Source of the DNA: Acidobacteriota bacterium
GTDB lineage: Bacteria; Acidobacteriota; UBA6911; RPQK01; JAJDTT01
Length of the DNA: 64,000 nucleotides
Direction: 5' to 3'
NCBI GenBank assembly: GCA_028874215.1
Contig: JAPPLF010000077.1
Location: 1 to 64,000 of the forward strand
Shown piece after piece: positions 42,552 through 51,074 of this stretch. The position numbers and the translations under genes were made by a program. The notes under the pieces were generated by a model. The model saw nothing but the letters and a program-made list of their open reading frames with translations. It had not been told where the DNA came from and made no database searches. Each line of letters starts with the position of its first letter. The stretch's first letter is position 1.

Positions 42552-44033
42552 TCAGCGGAACCGTATCGAGTAGAGGTCCGCGTCCTTCATCACGAAACGC
42601 AAGCGCACCGGTTTCCCCGAGATTCGCGCCAGGGGCTTGGACGTGCCCGCCCGGGCGTGACTCCGTTTCCACCGCACCGTGTGCTCGATCTCGTCCCCCC
42701 AGATCAGCGGAGACTCCTCCAGGGCGAATCCGGCCAGCGGCTGTCCCCCGGCGTCCTGGATCTCCAGCCGCATGCTCCCCGCCGCCGAGGTCGCGAAGTT
42801 CAACACGAGGTTCTCGCCCGTGAAGGTCAGCGGCCGGGTGATCAGTTCGCCTTCCGACGAGCCGGCATGGACCGACATGAATCCGTCGGTCCGGATCACC
42901 ATCCGTTCCAGGTAGTTGGTGGGGAACGTGTAGTGGCGCTGGACGAACAGGGAGATCTCATCCGGCGCCGTGGCCAGCAGGCCCCAGGCGGGGGTGTTGG
43001 AGCGATGGGACCAGTTGCGTATCTCGGTTCCCGGGCGAATGAACGCCTCCAATTGGCGGTTCCAGTGAACGGCGTCGCGGCTGGACATGAAGATGGCGTC
43101 GGAGCAACCGCCGGAATTTGCCTGATCGAAAGGAACCCGCGTCTTCCAGGGATGGAATCGCCGGGGGAAGGCGAAAAAGATGTGGGGCGCCCTGAAATAC
43201 GGCTGCGTCGCGTTGGTGTAGAGGTGTTCGGCGGGCGCATCCCCGAATTCGCCGAACTGGCCCGGCGTCCAGTTCCTGAAGTCGGTGGAAGTGGCGATCT
43301 TGATGGTCCGGACGCCGAGCTGGAAATCCCGGTAGACCGCAACGTAGCGCCCGTGGACCTCGTCCCAGAAGGCCAGATTGGGAGAGTCAAACGCACCGTC
43401 GGTGATGATGGGGTCCTCTCTCATTTCCTTCCAGTGGATCCCATCCGGGGATACGAAGGCGTACAGCTTCCGGCTGTCCGGCCCCACGGCCTTGTAGCGC
43501 TCGGAGGCAGGCGCCTCCGGATTCGAGTCCTTGAAGGGAAGGAAGGCCCCCGTGCCTTTTCCCATCCAGACGATGTTGTTGTCCCTGGATCCTTCGTACT
43601 CGTGCAGCCCCAGCGAGGGCCGGGACCAGTGGATGCCATCTCGACTCTCGGCGTAGCACGCGGTGTAGGGGTGTTCGGGGATCACCTCCTCGCCCGGTTC
43701 CAGGAGCGACTCCAAGGCGTACCCGGCGTGACTGCTGCCCCGGTAGTACATGCGGTAGAGGTCGCCGTCCTGGAAGACGACGGCCGTGCTTCCACTGGTC
43801 ACTCCCTCCCAGGGCCGGTCGAAGACCATGACCTTTCCGGCGCGCCGAGGGGTGTGGAGCTTGAGTTCCAGACCGTCGAGAGAGTCGATGAGGTAGTCGT
43901 CGACAAAGAGCTCCAGCCGGGAGTCGACATCCCGGACTTCGGAGTGAGCCGGCTGGTCGTGCCGGCCGCCTTCGAGGGCGGGGAGCGAGATCAGGAACAG
44001 GACGAGGAACGGGTATGGGAATCGGAATCTCAA
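42552..44033 (-). CDS. Exported glycosidase-like beta-propeller protein (paralog 4)
   Basis: About 493 residues from TTG 44033: GAGGAG lies nine bases upstream and the product then starts with a clean signal peptide (FPYPFLVLFLISLPALEGG). An ATG at 44060 in frame would overlap the previous gene. It contains the family entry block (ELFVDDYLIDSL...VFDRPWEG), propeller motifs (YAESRDGIHWSRPSLG, FVSPDGIHWKEM, MSSRDAVHWNRQ) and the C-terminal domain ending KPVRLRFVMKDADLYSIRF. It is the last gene of the six-gene minus-strand run starting at 52868. The activity is inferred to be carbohydrate-directed. Confidence 0.72.
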   Translation of the reverse strand: MRFRFPYPFLVLFLISLPALEGGRHDQPAHSEVRDVDSRLELFVDDYLIDSLDGLELKLHTPRRAGKVMVFDRPWEGVTSGSTAVVFQDGDLYRMYYRGSSHAGYALESLLEPGEEVIPEHPYTACYAESRDGIHWSRPSLGLHEYEGSRDNNIVWMGKGTGAFLPFKDSNPEAPASERYKAVGPDSRKLYAFVSPDGIHWKEMREDPIITDGAFDSPNLAFWDEVHGRYVAVYRDFQLGVRTIKIATSTDFRNWTPGQFGEFGDAPAEHLYTNATQPYFRAPHIFFAFPRRFHPWKTRVPFDQANSGGCSDAIFMSSRDAVHWNRQLEAFIRPGTEIRNWSHRSNTPAWGLLATAPDEISLFVQRHYTFPTNYLERMVIRTDGFMSVHAGSSEGELITRPLTFTGENLVLNFATSAAGSMRLEIQDAGGQPLAGFALEESPLIWGDEIEHTVRWKRSHARAGTSKPLARISGKPVRLRFVMKDADLYSIRFR

Positions 44034-44046
44034 GGGGGAATTCTCC

Positions 44047-44586
44047 TCAGGGTTTCCCATCGCCGCCGCCGGCATACAGCTCGAACCGAGCCCGGATCGG
44101 GCCGCCGGGATGGTTCTCATGGAAGAGGACCGAAACCGCTCCGGCCGGGTCCTCGCTGCGGTACAGGCGAAGCGTGGCGTTCCAGACTCGCGGCGTTTCC
44201 AGGTATTGGGGCATGCCGGTCTTGCTCTTGTGGCGCTCGGCGTCGGTGCCGATGGGGATGGACACAGGGTGAAGATGCACGGTTCCCGCCAGGGGCCATC
44301 CGGCGGCGGCGGTCCAATCCTCCGGGTCCACGGGCACACCCTGGAGAGAAACCGGCCCGGCCGATGGGGAGAGGAAGCGCAGCCGGATGCTGCCGTCCTC
44401 TGACCGCACCTCCACGTCGAAGGGCCCCTTCGGCAGAACGGTCCCCTCGGCGGTTCGAAGACTTACCGGCAGTCGAATCTTGCCGACGAAGGGAGCGCCG
44501 CTTTGGGGCAGGGGACCCGCGGCTGTGGCGGAGATCAGGCTCAGGAAGGCGATCGCCCGCCAAGCCTTCTCAGGACGAATGGCCAA
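44047..44586 (-). CDS. Small secreted protein of unknown function
   Basis: 179 residues from TTG 44586, with GGGAGG four bases upstream, overlapping the end of the DUF1501 gene by 17 bases. A signal segment is visible (AWRAIAFLSLISATAAG). The mature part is beta-rich and has no motif I recognise (for example RLPVSLRTAEGTVLPKGPFDVEV and GPIRARFELYAGGGDG). It lies between DUF1501 and the propeller gene in a tightly packed run, so a role in the same export or degradation process is likely. Confidence 0.65.
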   Translation of the reverse strand: MAIRPEKAWRAIAFLSLISATAAGPLPQSGAPFVGKIRLPVSLRTAEGTVLPKGPFDVEVRSEDGSIRLRFLSPSAGPVSLQGVPVDPEDWTAAAGWPLAGTVHLHPVSIPIGTDAERHKSKTGMPQYLETPRVWNATLRLYRSEDPAGAVSVLFHENHPGGPIRARFELYAGGGDGKP

Positions 44587-46042
44587 TGGACCTCCCAGTC
44601 AGCTTCCGGTACAGGTCCTCGCCGGCCTCGCCTGCTTCGCCGACTCCACTGAGGCGCCGGTCCAGCCCCTGGAAGAAGTAGGTCAGGCGGCGGTGGTCCA
44701 GGCCCATCAATCCCAGCATGGAGGCATGGAGGTCGTTGACGTGCATCTTGTCTTCCACGGCCACGAAACCCAGATCGTCGGTAGCGCCGATGGCCTGGCC
44801 GCCGCGAACACCGCCTCCCGCCATCCAGGCGCTGAAACCGAAGGGATTGTGGTCGCGTCCCTCCTTGCCCTGCATGACCGGAGTTCGGCCGAACTCGCCC
44901 GTGGAGATGACCAGAGTGCTCTCCAGCAGGCCCCGCTGTTTGAGGTCTTCCAGCAGAGCGGCCATGGGCTGGTCCGTCTTCCACGAGTTCTTCATGTGGT
45001 TCTTGTCGCACTCGCCGTGAGCGTCCCAACCGCCGCTGTAAAGATGCACGAAGCGGACGCCCCTCTCCACCATTCGCCGCGCCAGCAGGCACATGCGGCC
45101 GAACTTGCGGGTCTGATCCCGATCCAGGCCGTACATCCGCTTCACGTGCTCCGGTTCCCCGGAAAGATCGATGAGTTCGGGCGCCGCCATCTGCATCCGG
45201 AACGCCAACTCGTAGTTTCGGATTCTGGCCTCCAGGCGGCTGTCTCCGGGACGGGTCTCGAGATGGTTCCGGTTCCAGCCTTCGATCCGCTGGAGCAGGG
45301 CGCGCTGCCGGTCCAGGTCCATCCGGGACGGGGGCTTCAGGTTCTGAAAGGGCTGGCCCTCGGTGTTGATGAGCGTCCCCTGGTAGATGGCCGGAAGGAA
45401 GCCGGTGCTGAAATTGGAAGTGCTGGACCGGAAGATGCTGTCGGTCATCACGATGTAGGAGGGGAGGTTGTCCGTCTCGCTCCCCAGCCCGTAAAGGATC
45501 CAGGAACCCATGCTGGGACTCCCCAACTGCAGGCTTCCGGTGTGCAGGTAGGTGAGGGCGGGACCGTGGATGAACGACTCGTGGTAACAGGATCGGATGA
45601 CGGCCATGTCGTCGGCATGCCTGGCGAGCCCTTCGAAGAGATCCGAGATCTCGATGCCGGACCGGCCCCTCTGCTTGAAGGTGCGGCGGCTGGCCATGAG
45701 CTTGGACTCGTAGGGGTTGATCTGGGCCAGCTCCAGATCGGTGCGGAAACTGGAGGGCAGCGGTTGTCCGTCGTACCGCGCCAGAGCCGGTTTGGGGTCG
45801 AAACTGTCCACTTGGCTCAAGCCGCCCTGCATGAACAGGAAGATGACGCTCTTGGCCTGGGCCGGAAAATGGGGTTCCTTGGAAGCCAAGGGCGAAACAC
45901 GACCGTCGTTGGAGGCCAGAAGCCGGCCCTCCCGCTCCAAGAGGCCGCCCAGAGCGAGGGAGCCGAAACCGAAGGAGGATGCCTTCAGAAACTCTCGCCT
46001 CGTACCGACCTGAACGGCGCCCTGGCAATTATTGGAAATCAC
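44570..46042 (-). CDS. DUF1501 protein, Tat-exported
   Basis: 490 residues from GTG 46042, with AAGGAG six bases upstream. The Tat leader is TRREFLKASSFGFGSLALGG (Arg15-Arg16). The DUF1501 body resembles the sulfatase/alkaline phosphatase fold: VIFLFMQGGLSQVDSFDPKP, SCYHESFIHGPALTYLHTG, TLVISTGEFGRTPVMQG and GRDHNPFGFSAWMAGGGVRGG. DUF1501 genes are nearly always next to DUF1549/DUF1553 cytochrome genes, as here. The pair is expanded in Planctomycetes, Verrucomicrobia and Acidobacteriota and is suspected to act in polysaccharide degradation. Confidence 0.9.
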   Translation of the reverse strand: MISNNCQGAVQVGTRREFLKASSFGFGSLALGGLLEREGRLLASNDGRVSPLASKEPHFPAQAKSVIFLFMQGGLSQVDSFDPKPALARYDGQPLPSSFRTDLELAQINPYESKLMASRRTFKQRGRSGIEISDLFEGLARHADDMAVIRSCYHESFIHGPALTYLHTGSLQLGSPSMGSWILYGLGSETDNLPSYIVMTDSIFRSSTSNFSTGFLPAIYQGTLINTEGQPFQNLKPPSRMDLDRQRALLQRIEGWNRNHLETRPGDSRLEARIRNYELAFRMQMAAPELIDLSGEPEHVKRMYGLDRDQTRKFGRMCLLARRMVERGVRFVHLYSGGWDAHGECDKNHMKNSWKTDQPMAALLEDLKQRGLLESTLVISTGEFGRTPVMQGKEGRDHNPFGFSAWMAGGGVRGGQAIGATDDLGFVAVEDKMHVNDLHASMLGLMGLDHRRLTYFFQGLDRRLSGVGEAGEAGEDLYRKLTGRSIGHSS

Positions 46043-46098
46043 ATTCCACTCCTTGAATGAGTGCTCCTATTGAAGCCCCGCCAACGTGGCAACGTCAA

Positions 46099-46155
46099 CA
46101 GGAGGGGGGCCATTCCTGTCCCCCACCGGGAAAGTGGACATTCCTGTCCCCCAAT
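46099..46155. repeat. Tandem GGGGGAC..GTCCCCC-type repeats
   Basis: Between the two genes of the DUF pair, GGGGGGCCATTCCTGTCCCCC is followed by GTGGACATTCCTGTCCCCC. This is a tandem copy of the palindrome seen at 18473 and 30872. Confidence 0.6.
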
Positions 46156-46177
46156 TCCGGATCCGCGAGCATGCGCG

Positions 46178-48835
46178 TCAATCAACAAAGAGAAACTCAT
46201 TGAGGTTGAAGACGGCCAGGCAGAGTTCCGTCAGTCCCTGAGCATGGTTCCGCTCGATGGTTTTCAACTCCGGGGGAGCGCCCTCCGGCAACTCCTCCCA
46301 CCGTTCGCCCTCGGCAGACGCCAGAGTCTCCAGGGCGTCCCGGGTCTCCTGACCGGTGGGCGGACGTCCCAATGCAGTCCGCCAGGCCCGGTCCACCCAC
46401 TGGCCCGGCTCGGAACCCCCTTCCCGGACCAGGCGCCCGGCAAAGGCCAGGGCCTGCCGGAAGACGGCATCGTTGTTGAGGAGCCAGAGGGACTGGGGGG
46501 CCACGGTGGTCACGGAGCGCTCGGGACAACTGACGGCCGGATCGGGAGTATCGAATTTCTCGAACATGGGGAAGACGAAGTTCCGCCGCGAGAGGATGTA
46601 GATGCCTCTTCGGCTGTGCTCTGCGGGATCCGCCGGCACGGTCCACGCCCACTTGAGCCGGAAGCCGGCCAGTTCATCCTCCGACAGCGGCGGCACGAAC
46701 GGCCGCCCGTACATCTTGGAGTTCAGGGTGCCGGCCACGGCATGAATGCTGTCCCACAGGACCTCGGCCTCGACCCGTCTCCGATTGGCCCTCCAGAGGT
46801 AGGCATTGTCCGGGTCGGCGGCGGCATTGCGAGGGTCGTCGAACCGGCTGGTGAGCCGGTAAGCCGAGGATTGGACGATCAGCCGGTGCATCGCCTTGAG
46901 GCTCCAGCCCTGGCGGACGAACTCGGTGGCGAGCCAGTCCAGCAGCTCCGGGTGGGACGGGGGCTGCCCCTGGAGGCCGAAATCGTTGGACGTGGACACG
47001 AGCCCCCGCCCGAAGTGCCACTGCCAGAGGCGGTTGACCATGACACGGGCAGTCAGTGGATGATCGGGACGAGTCAGCCACAGGGCCAGGTGTTTCCGGT
47101 GACGGGGGCCATGGCCCTGGTTGGTGCGGAAGTCCACCCCTTTCCCCAGGATCCGGGGCAATCCGGCTCCCACCCGCTCCCCCGGACGGTCCAGATCGCC
47201 CCGCTCCAGAATGCGGGTCTCGGGGATCAGCTCTCCCTGGATGTGGCCCAGGACCGTGGCCGAGGGCGTGTCGTAAAATCCATCCCATCGGATGGCGTGG
47301 GAGCCGTCGGAGACGGGGACCTCCAAGACCTTCTCGGCGATGGCCAGAAGCAGCCGGGACCGTTCCGCCTTCTCTTCCGGCGTCAGGTGGTCCTTGAGCT
47401 TGAAGGTATTTCGATTGAAAAAGTCCGCCACGGCGTCCTGGACCGGAGCCGCCAGCATCCGCTCCTCTTCCGTCCGTTCCTGCTCCGGTTTTTCGTAGGC
47501 CCGGCGCGCCTCCGGTGAGAAACCCGCCTTCTGTTCCTCGGTCAAACGGCCCCGGACATTGGCCTCGAACATTTCGTGGGCCCGGCGCCGTTCGTCCAGG
47601 GCGATGGTCCGGGGGTAGTGCTCGTTCCGGTGAAACATGCTCATGGCCGTGACCACCGGGAGCGTCACCGGATGGGAGGGCGCGAAGATGGCCTGCATCC
47701 GGAAGTAGTCCTCTTGGGTGATGGGATCGAACTTGTGGTCATGACAGCGGGCGCAGGCCAGGGTCAGGCCCATGAAGGCCGCTCCCGTCATGTCCACCCA
47801 ATCGGTCAGGCGCTCGTAACGGAGCTTGGGGGCGTCCAGGGTGGATTCGCCGATGGAAGGCCCGAACCCGTAGAGGCTGGTGGCGACGCGGGCCTCCATG
47901 TGGGCCACCTTTTCGGGGCGAATGGCGTAGCTGGTGTCGTAGAGGTCCAGGTTGTCGGGCCAAAGCTCGTCCGCCGCGATCTGTTCCTGGATGAAGCGGT
48001 CGTACGGCTTGTCTTCGTTGAAGGACTTGATCACGTAGTCCCGGTAGCGCCAGGCGTTGGGATAATACTCGTCCGTCTCGAACCCGCCGCTGTCGGCGTA
48101 CCGGACCACGTCGAGCCAGTGCCGGGCCCAGCGCTCGCCGTAGGCGGGCGACTCCAGCAACTGGTCCACCAGCTTTTCGAACGCCTTGGGAGACTCGTCC
48201 CGGAGGAAGGACTCCACTTGTTCCGGGGTGGGCGGCAGTCCGATCAGGTCGACGTAGACTCTGCGGACCAGCTCCGGCCGGGCCGCTTCGGGAGCCGGTT
48301 TCAGGCGCTGGGCATGGAGCCGGGCCAGCACGAAGTTGTCGATGGGATTGCGCACCCGGTGCGCTGCCCCGGGGACTTGGGGAGGCTCGGGGCGGACCGG
48401 TGGGCGAAAGGACCACCAGGCGGGGCCGCCGCCGTCATCGCCGGCGGAGTCGGGCCAGGAAGCCCCGGCCTCGATCCAGGCCTTGAGGGTCTCCACGTCC
48501 CGGTCGGGGAGCCGTTTCTCTCCAGGAGGCATGGCCAGATCGCCCGCGTGGGCGACGGCCTGGTAGAGCAGGCTGGAATCGGGCCGGCCCGGGTCCACCG
48601 CCGGACCGCGGTTGCCGCCGCGCAGCATGCCCTCCCGGGACCGGAGATCCAGGCCCGAGGCGCGGATGGAGCCATGGCAACTCAGACACTCGTGCTTGAG
48701 GATCTCGGAGGCCCGGTCGGCAGGGCGGGACACGGAGGAACTCGGCCAGGCCGCTCCCCAACTGAGGGTCGCTGCGGCCACGGCCACCCGGAGGCAGCGT
48801 CCTGACGGAACGGAGATGGGGTGCCAATGGGTCAC
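46178..48835 (-). CDS. PSCyt1-DUF1549-DUF1553 exported cytochrome protein
   Basis: 885 residues from GTG 48835 with a signal segment ([15 protein letters not shown]). The N-terminal planctomycete-type cytochrome C domain has CLSCH at 50-54 and the axial-Met region [15 protein letters not shown]1549 follows (about 160-380: [40 protein letters not shown]), with a second heme-like site [12 protein letters not shown]. The C-terminal part is DUF1553 ([41 protein letters not shown]). It forms the usual pair with the DUF1501 gene downstream. Confidence 0.92.
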   Translation of the reverse strand: MTHWHPISVPSGRCLRVAVAAATLSWGAAWPSSSVSRPADRASEILKHECLSCHGSIRASGLDLRSREGMLRGGNRGPAVDPGRPDSSLLYQAVAHAGDLAMPPGEKRLPDRDVETLKAWIEAGASWPDSAGDDGGGPAWWSFRPPVRPEPPQVPGAAHRVRNPIDNFVLARLHAQRLKPAPEAARPELVRRVYVDLIGLPPTPEQVESFLRDESPKAFEKLVDQLLESPAYGERWARHWLDVVRYADSGGFETDEYYPNAWRYRDYVIKSFNEDKPYDRFIQEQIAADELWPDNLDLYDTSYAIRPEKVAHMEARVATSLYGFGPSIGESTLDAPKLRYERLTDWVDMTGAAFMGLTLACARCHDHKFDPITQEDYFRMQAIFAPSHPVTLPVVTAMSMFHRNEHYPRTIALDERRRAHEMFEANVRGRLTEEQKAGFSPEARRAYEKPEQERTEEERMLAAPVQDAVADFFNRNTFKLKDHLTPEEKAERSRLLLAIAEKVLEVPVSDGSHAIRWDGFYDTPSATVLGHIQGELIPETRILERGDLDRPGERVGAGLPRILGKGVDFRTNQGHGPRHRKHLALWLTRPDHPLTARVMVNRLWQWHFGRGLVSTSNDFGLQGQPPSHPELLDWLATEFVRQGWSLKAMHRLIVQSSAYRLTSRFDDPRNAAADPDNAYLWRANRRRVEAEVLWDSIHAVAGTLNSKMYGRPFVPPLSEDELAGFRLKWAWTVPADPAEHSRRGIYILSRRNFVFPMFEKFDTPDPAVSCPERSVTTVAPQSLWLLNNDAVFRQALAFAGRLVREGGSEPGQWVDRAWRTALGRPPTGQETRDALETLASAEGERWEELPEGAPPELKTIERNHAQGLTELCLAVFNLNEFLFVD

Positions 48836-48886
48836 GGCTCGATCCGATCGAATGCCTTGGATCTTAACAGCCGTCGGCGACTCTTG

Positions 48887-51040
48887 TCATGGACCGGAGT
48901 CCGCAGCGTCGGCAGGAGGTTTGCGGGACCATTTCAGCCGCTCCCGGTAGATCTTCTCCGCTTCCGCCAACTGGCCCAGAACCTCGCGCTGCTGATGGAG
49001 GCTCTCGAAAGAGCCGCCGGCGAGGGAGGTCCGGCGCATTTCCCGGAACCTCTCCAGGAAAAATTCGAGGGCTTCGGGATCGGCGTAGGGCCGCCCTCCC
49101 ACCGTGAGATAGACCGGCGTTGTATGGGCGAAGAGTTCGGGATTGTTGACCACCAATGGATGCTCTTTTCCCCAAATCCGGGCAGCCATCCAGCCGCTGG
49201 ACGGAACCCGGATCGTCCCCCGATGATTCAATTTGGTGCCGTTTATCAGGGGAATCTGCTGCAGGACCTCGCTGTTGAAGAGGATTTCCACCTTCTCCAT
49301 GGGGATCTGGGAATAAGCCTCCAACTCCAACTCCACAGGTCCGGGTTCGTCCAGGGCGATCTCGCTTCCGGGAAGCCGGCCCTGGACCCGGAAGTAAAGC
49401 AGAGGCCCGTTGCTGACGAACGTCCGCCCCTGCTGCAGTGCGCGAACCCAGTCCTCGTAAGACAGCTTGTCCCCGGTGTAGGCGTAGACGCGATCCCCGC
49501 CCAGGACCTTGTGCCGGCGGACGTTGTTGAAGGCGTCGGTGCCGGCCACGGCGCTGAGGCGCCAACCGCAGTCGAGCAGCAGTCGATACAGGGTGTTGGT
49601 GCTATGGGTGTTGGACAAGCCGAGGATCTCCATGCCGTCGACGGTCCCGAGCGCGGCGTCCACCGGGATCCAGCGCTGCCGGCCCAGGGAAGGGTGGACG
49701 TAGAAGACGGCGGCCCCTTCCTTGCGAACTTCCCTGACGGCGGTGGCGTTGGACGGGTAGTCGAACGGGTAGAAGCTGGCGGGAAATCCGTTGTAGGGGG
49801 GCTCCAGAAAGCGTTTCAGGTTCAGGACGCCGATGTGGCCGTAGAGGGCCGGACGGAGCTCCTGGCTCCAGTAGAGGATGTGCCGCGATGTGCTCAGGGG
49901 GTGGGGAGCGCCGGTGAAGTGCTGCCGATCGTAGAGGACCGCGCCCTGCGAATTGCAGACCAGGAGGTTGGCAACATTCAGGTCCTCCGCCACCGTCTGG
50001 AGGCGGATGTCGGCGGGATTGATGACCTGGTCCATGGTCTTGTGGACCAGGTTGGGGTGGATGTGGATGTCTCCCGAGTACCAGCCGCGGGCGGCGGCGT
50101 CGTGGAAGCGCTCCAAGCGAAATTCCAGTGCGCCGGGGCCGGCGGGCTGCAGGTCGACGGTTCGTTCCTGGTAGCGGTGCTCGAATCCCCTCGCGACACG
50201 GATTCGGGCCTTTCCCGCCGGCAGGACCAGACTGCTGATTCCTCGCGTGTGGAAGTAGGCGTCCGCCCGCATTGGCGTGTAGCGGAGATAGGTTCCCGAG
50301 GGGGCCCGTCCCAGGCCGTCGGAACCGACCACCTCCACCCGGGCCGGGACATGCCGGCCGGACTCGTCCAGGACCCGGATCTGGAGACGACAGGCGGGAT
50401 TCCAAGCCAGGGGAAGACTCACCCGAAGAAGCCGGCGTCCGGATCGGACATTGAGTTCCAGGCTCTCTCCGTCCTCACCCCAGACTCGGACGATGACGGG
50501 ATGGACCTCCCCGGGGGCCAACCGGACTTGCCGGGGCCGGAAATACAACGGACCCTCCGCCGGTTCCAGGCTCACGTTCTGCCCGACTTGGGATCGATTC
50601 CGAACCAGGACCAACGCCCGATTCTCCAATCCCCGGGTGAACTGCAGGCGCGCCGGCCGGACCAGGACCACCGGCGGGGCCACATCGACCTTGAGCAGCT
50701 CCGGAGAAGAGAGGTTCCAAAGACCCGCGCTGATTTGAGCCCTCACGTTGGCCGCCGCCAAGACGGCCTGGTCGCCGTAGACGTTCCTCTGCAGAAGGGT
50801 GAGGGGCCGGACCTGACCGTAGACGGCGAAGGCCGCCTCTCGATCCACCCTCTGATTCAGAAGCATTGCCGAGAAGAACTCGACGAAGAGCCGATGACGG
50901 GAGTCCCGGATTTGGAGGCCGTCGAGGGTGTCTTCGGTCAGCCCGTAGGGATTGAAGAACGGCACTTCCGACTGAGCCGGAAGACTCGCCGGCAGAAGGA
51001 CCGACAGAATCGCGAGTTGAGCCCAGGGCCGCCGATTCAA
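48887..51040 (-). CDS. CehA/McbA-type secreted metallohydrolase (paralog of the gene at 5088)
   Basis: 717 residues from TTG 51040, supported by AAGGAG six bases upstream and a signal peptide (LAILSVLLPASLPAQ). The hydrolase core begins at GWYSGDIHIHPNLVH with metal ligands His326 and His328 and has NVANLLVCNSQG, FYVHPSLGRQRW and AVAGTDAFNN. The domain plan and about the same motif spacing as the protein at 5088 show paralogy, though the two are well diverged. It follows the TIM-barrel GH-like gene by 34 bases. The substrate is unknown; its place among glycan-related exported proteins suggests an ester or phosphate group on a polymer. Confidence 0.84.
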   Translation of the reverse strand: MNRRPWAQLAILSVLLPASLPAQSEVPFFNPYGLTEDTLDGLQIRDSRHRLFVEFFSAMLLNQRVDREAAFAVYGQVRPLTLLQRNVYGDQAVLAAANVRAQISAGLWNLSSPELLKVDVAPPVVLVRPARLQFTRGLENRALVLVRNRSQVGQNVSLEPAEGPLYFRPRQVRLAPGEVHPVIVRVWGEDGESLELNVRSGRRLLRVSLPLAWNPACRLQIRVLDESGRHVPARVEVVGSDGLGRAPSGTYLRYTPMRADAYFHTRGISSLVLPAGKARIRVARGFEHRYQERTVDLQPAGPGALEFRLERFHDAAARGWYSGDIHIHPNLVHKTMDQVINPADIRLQTVAEDLNVANLLVCNSQGAVLYDRQHFTGAPHPLSTSRHILYWSQELRPALYGHIGVLNLKRFLEPPYNGFPASFYPFDYPSNATAVREVRKEGAAVFYVHPSLGRQRWIPVDAALGTVDGMEILGLSNTHSTNTLYRLLLDCGWRLSAVAGTDAFNNVRRHKVLGGDRVYAYTGDKLSYEDWVRALQQGRTFVSNGPLLYFRVQGRLPGSEIALDEPGPVELELEAYSQIPMEKVEILFNSEVLQQIPLINGTKLNHRGTIRVPSSGWMAARIWGKEHPLVVNNPELFAHTTPVYLTVGGRPYADPEALEFFLERFREMRRTSLAGGSFESLHQQREVLGQLAEAEKIYRERLKWSRKPPADAADSGP

Positions 51041-51074
51041 GGGATGCTCCTTCTTCGTTCGAGCGGTTGGAAGC

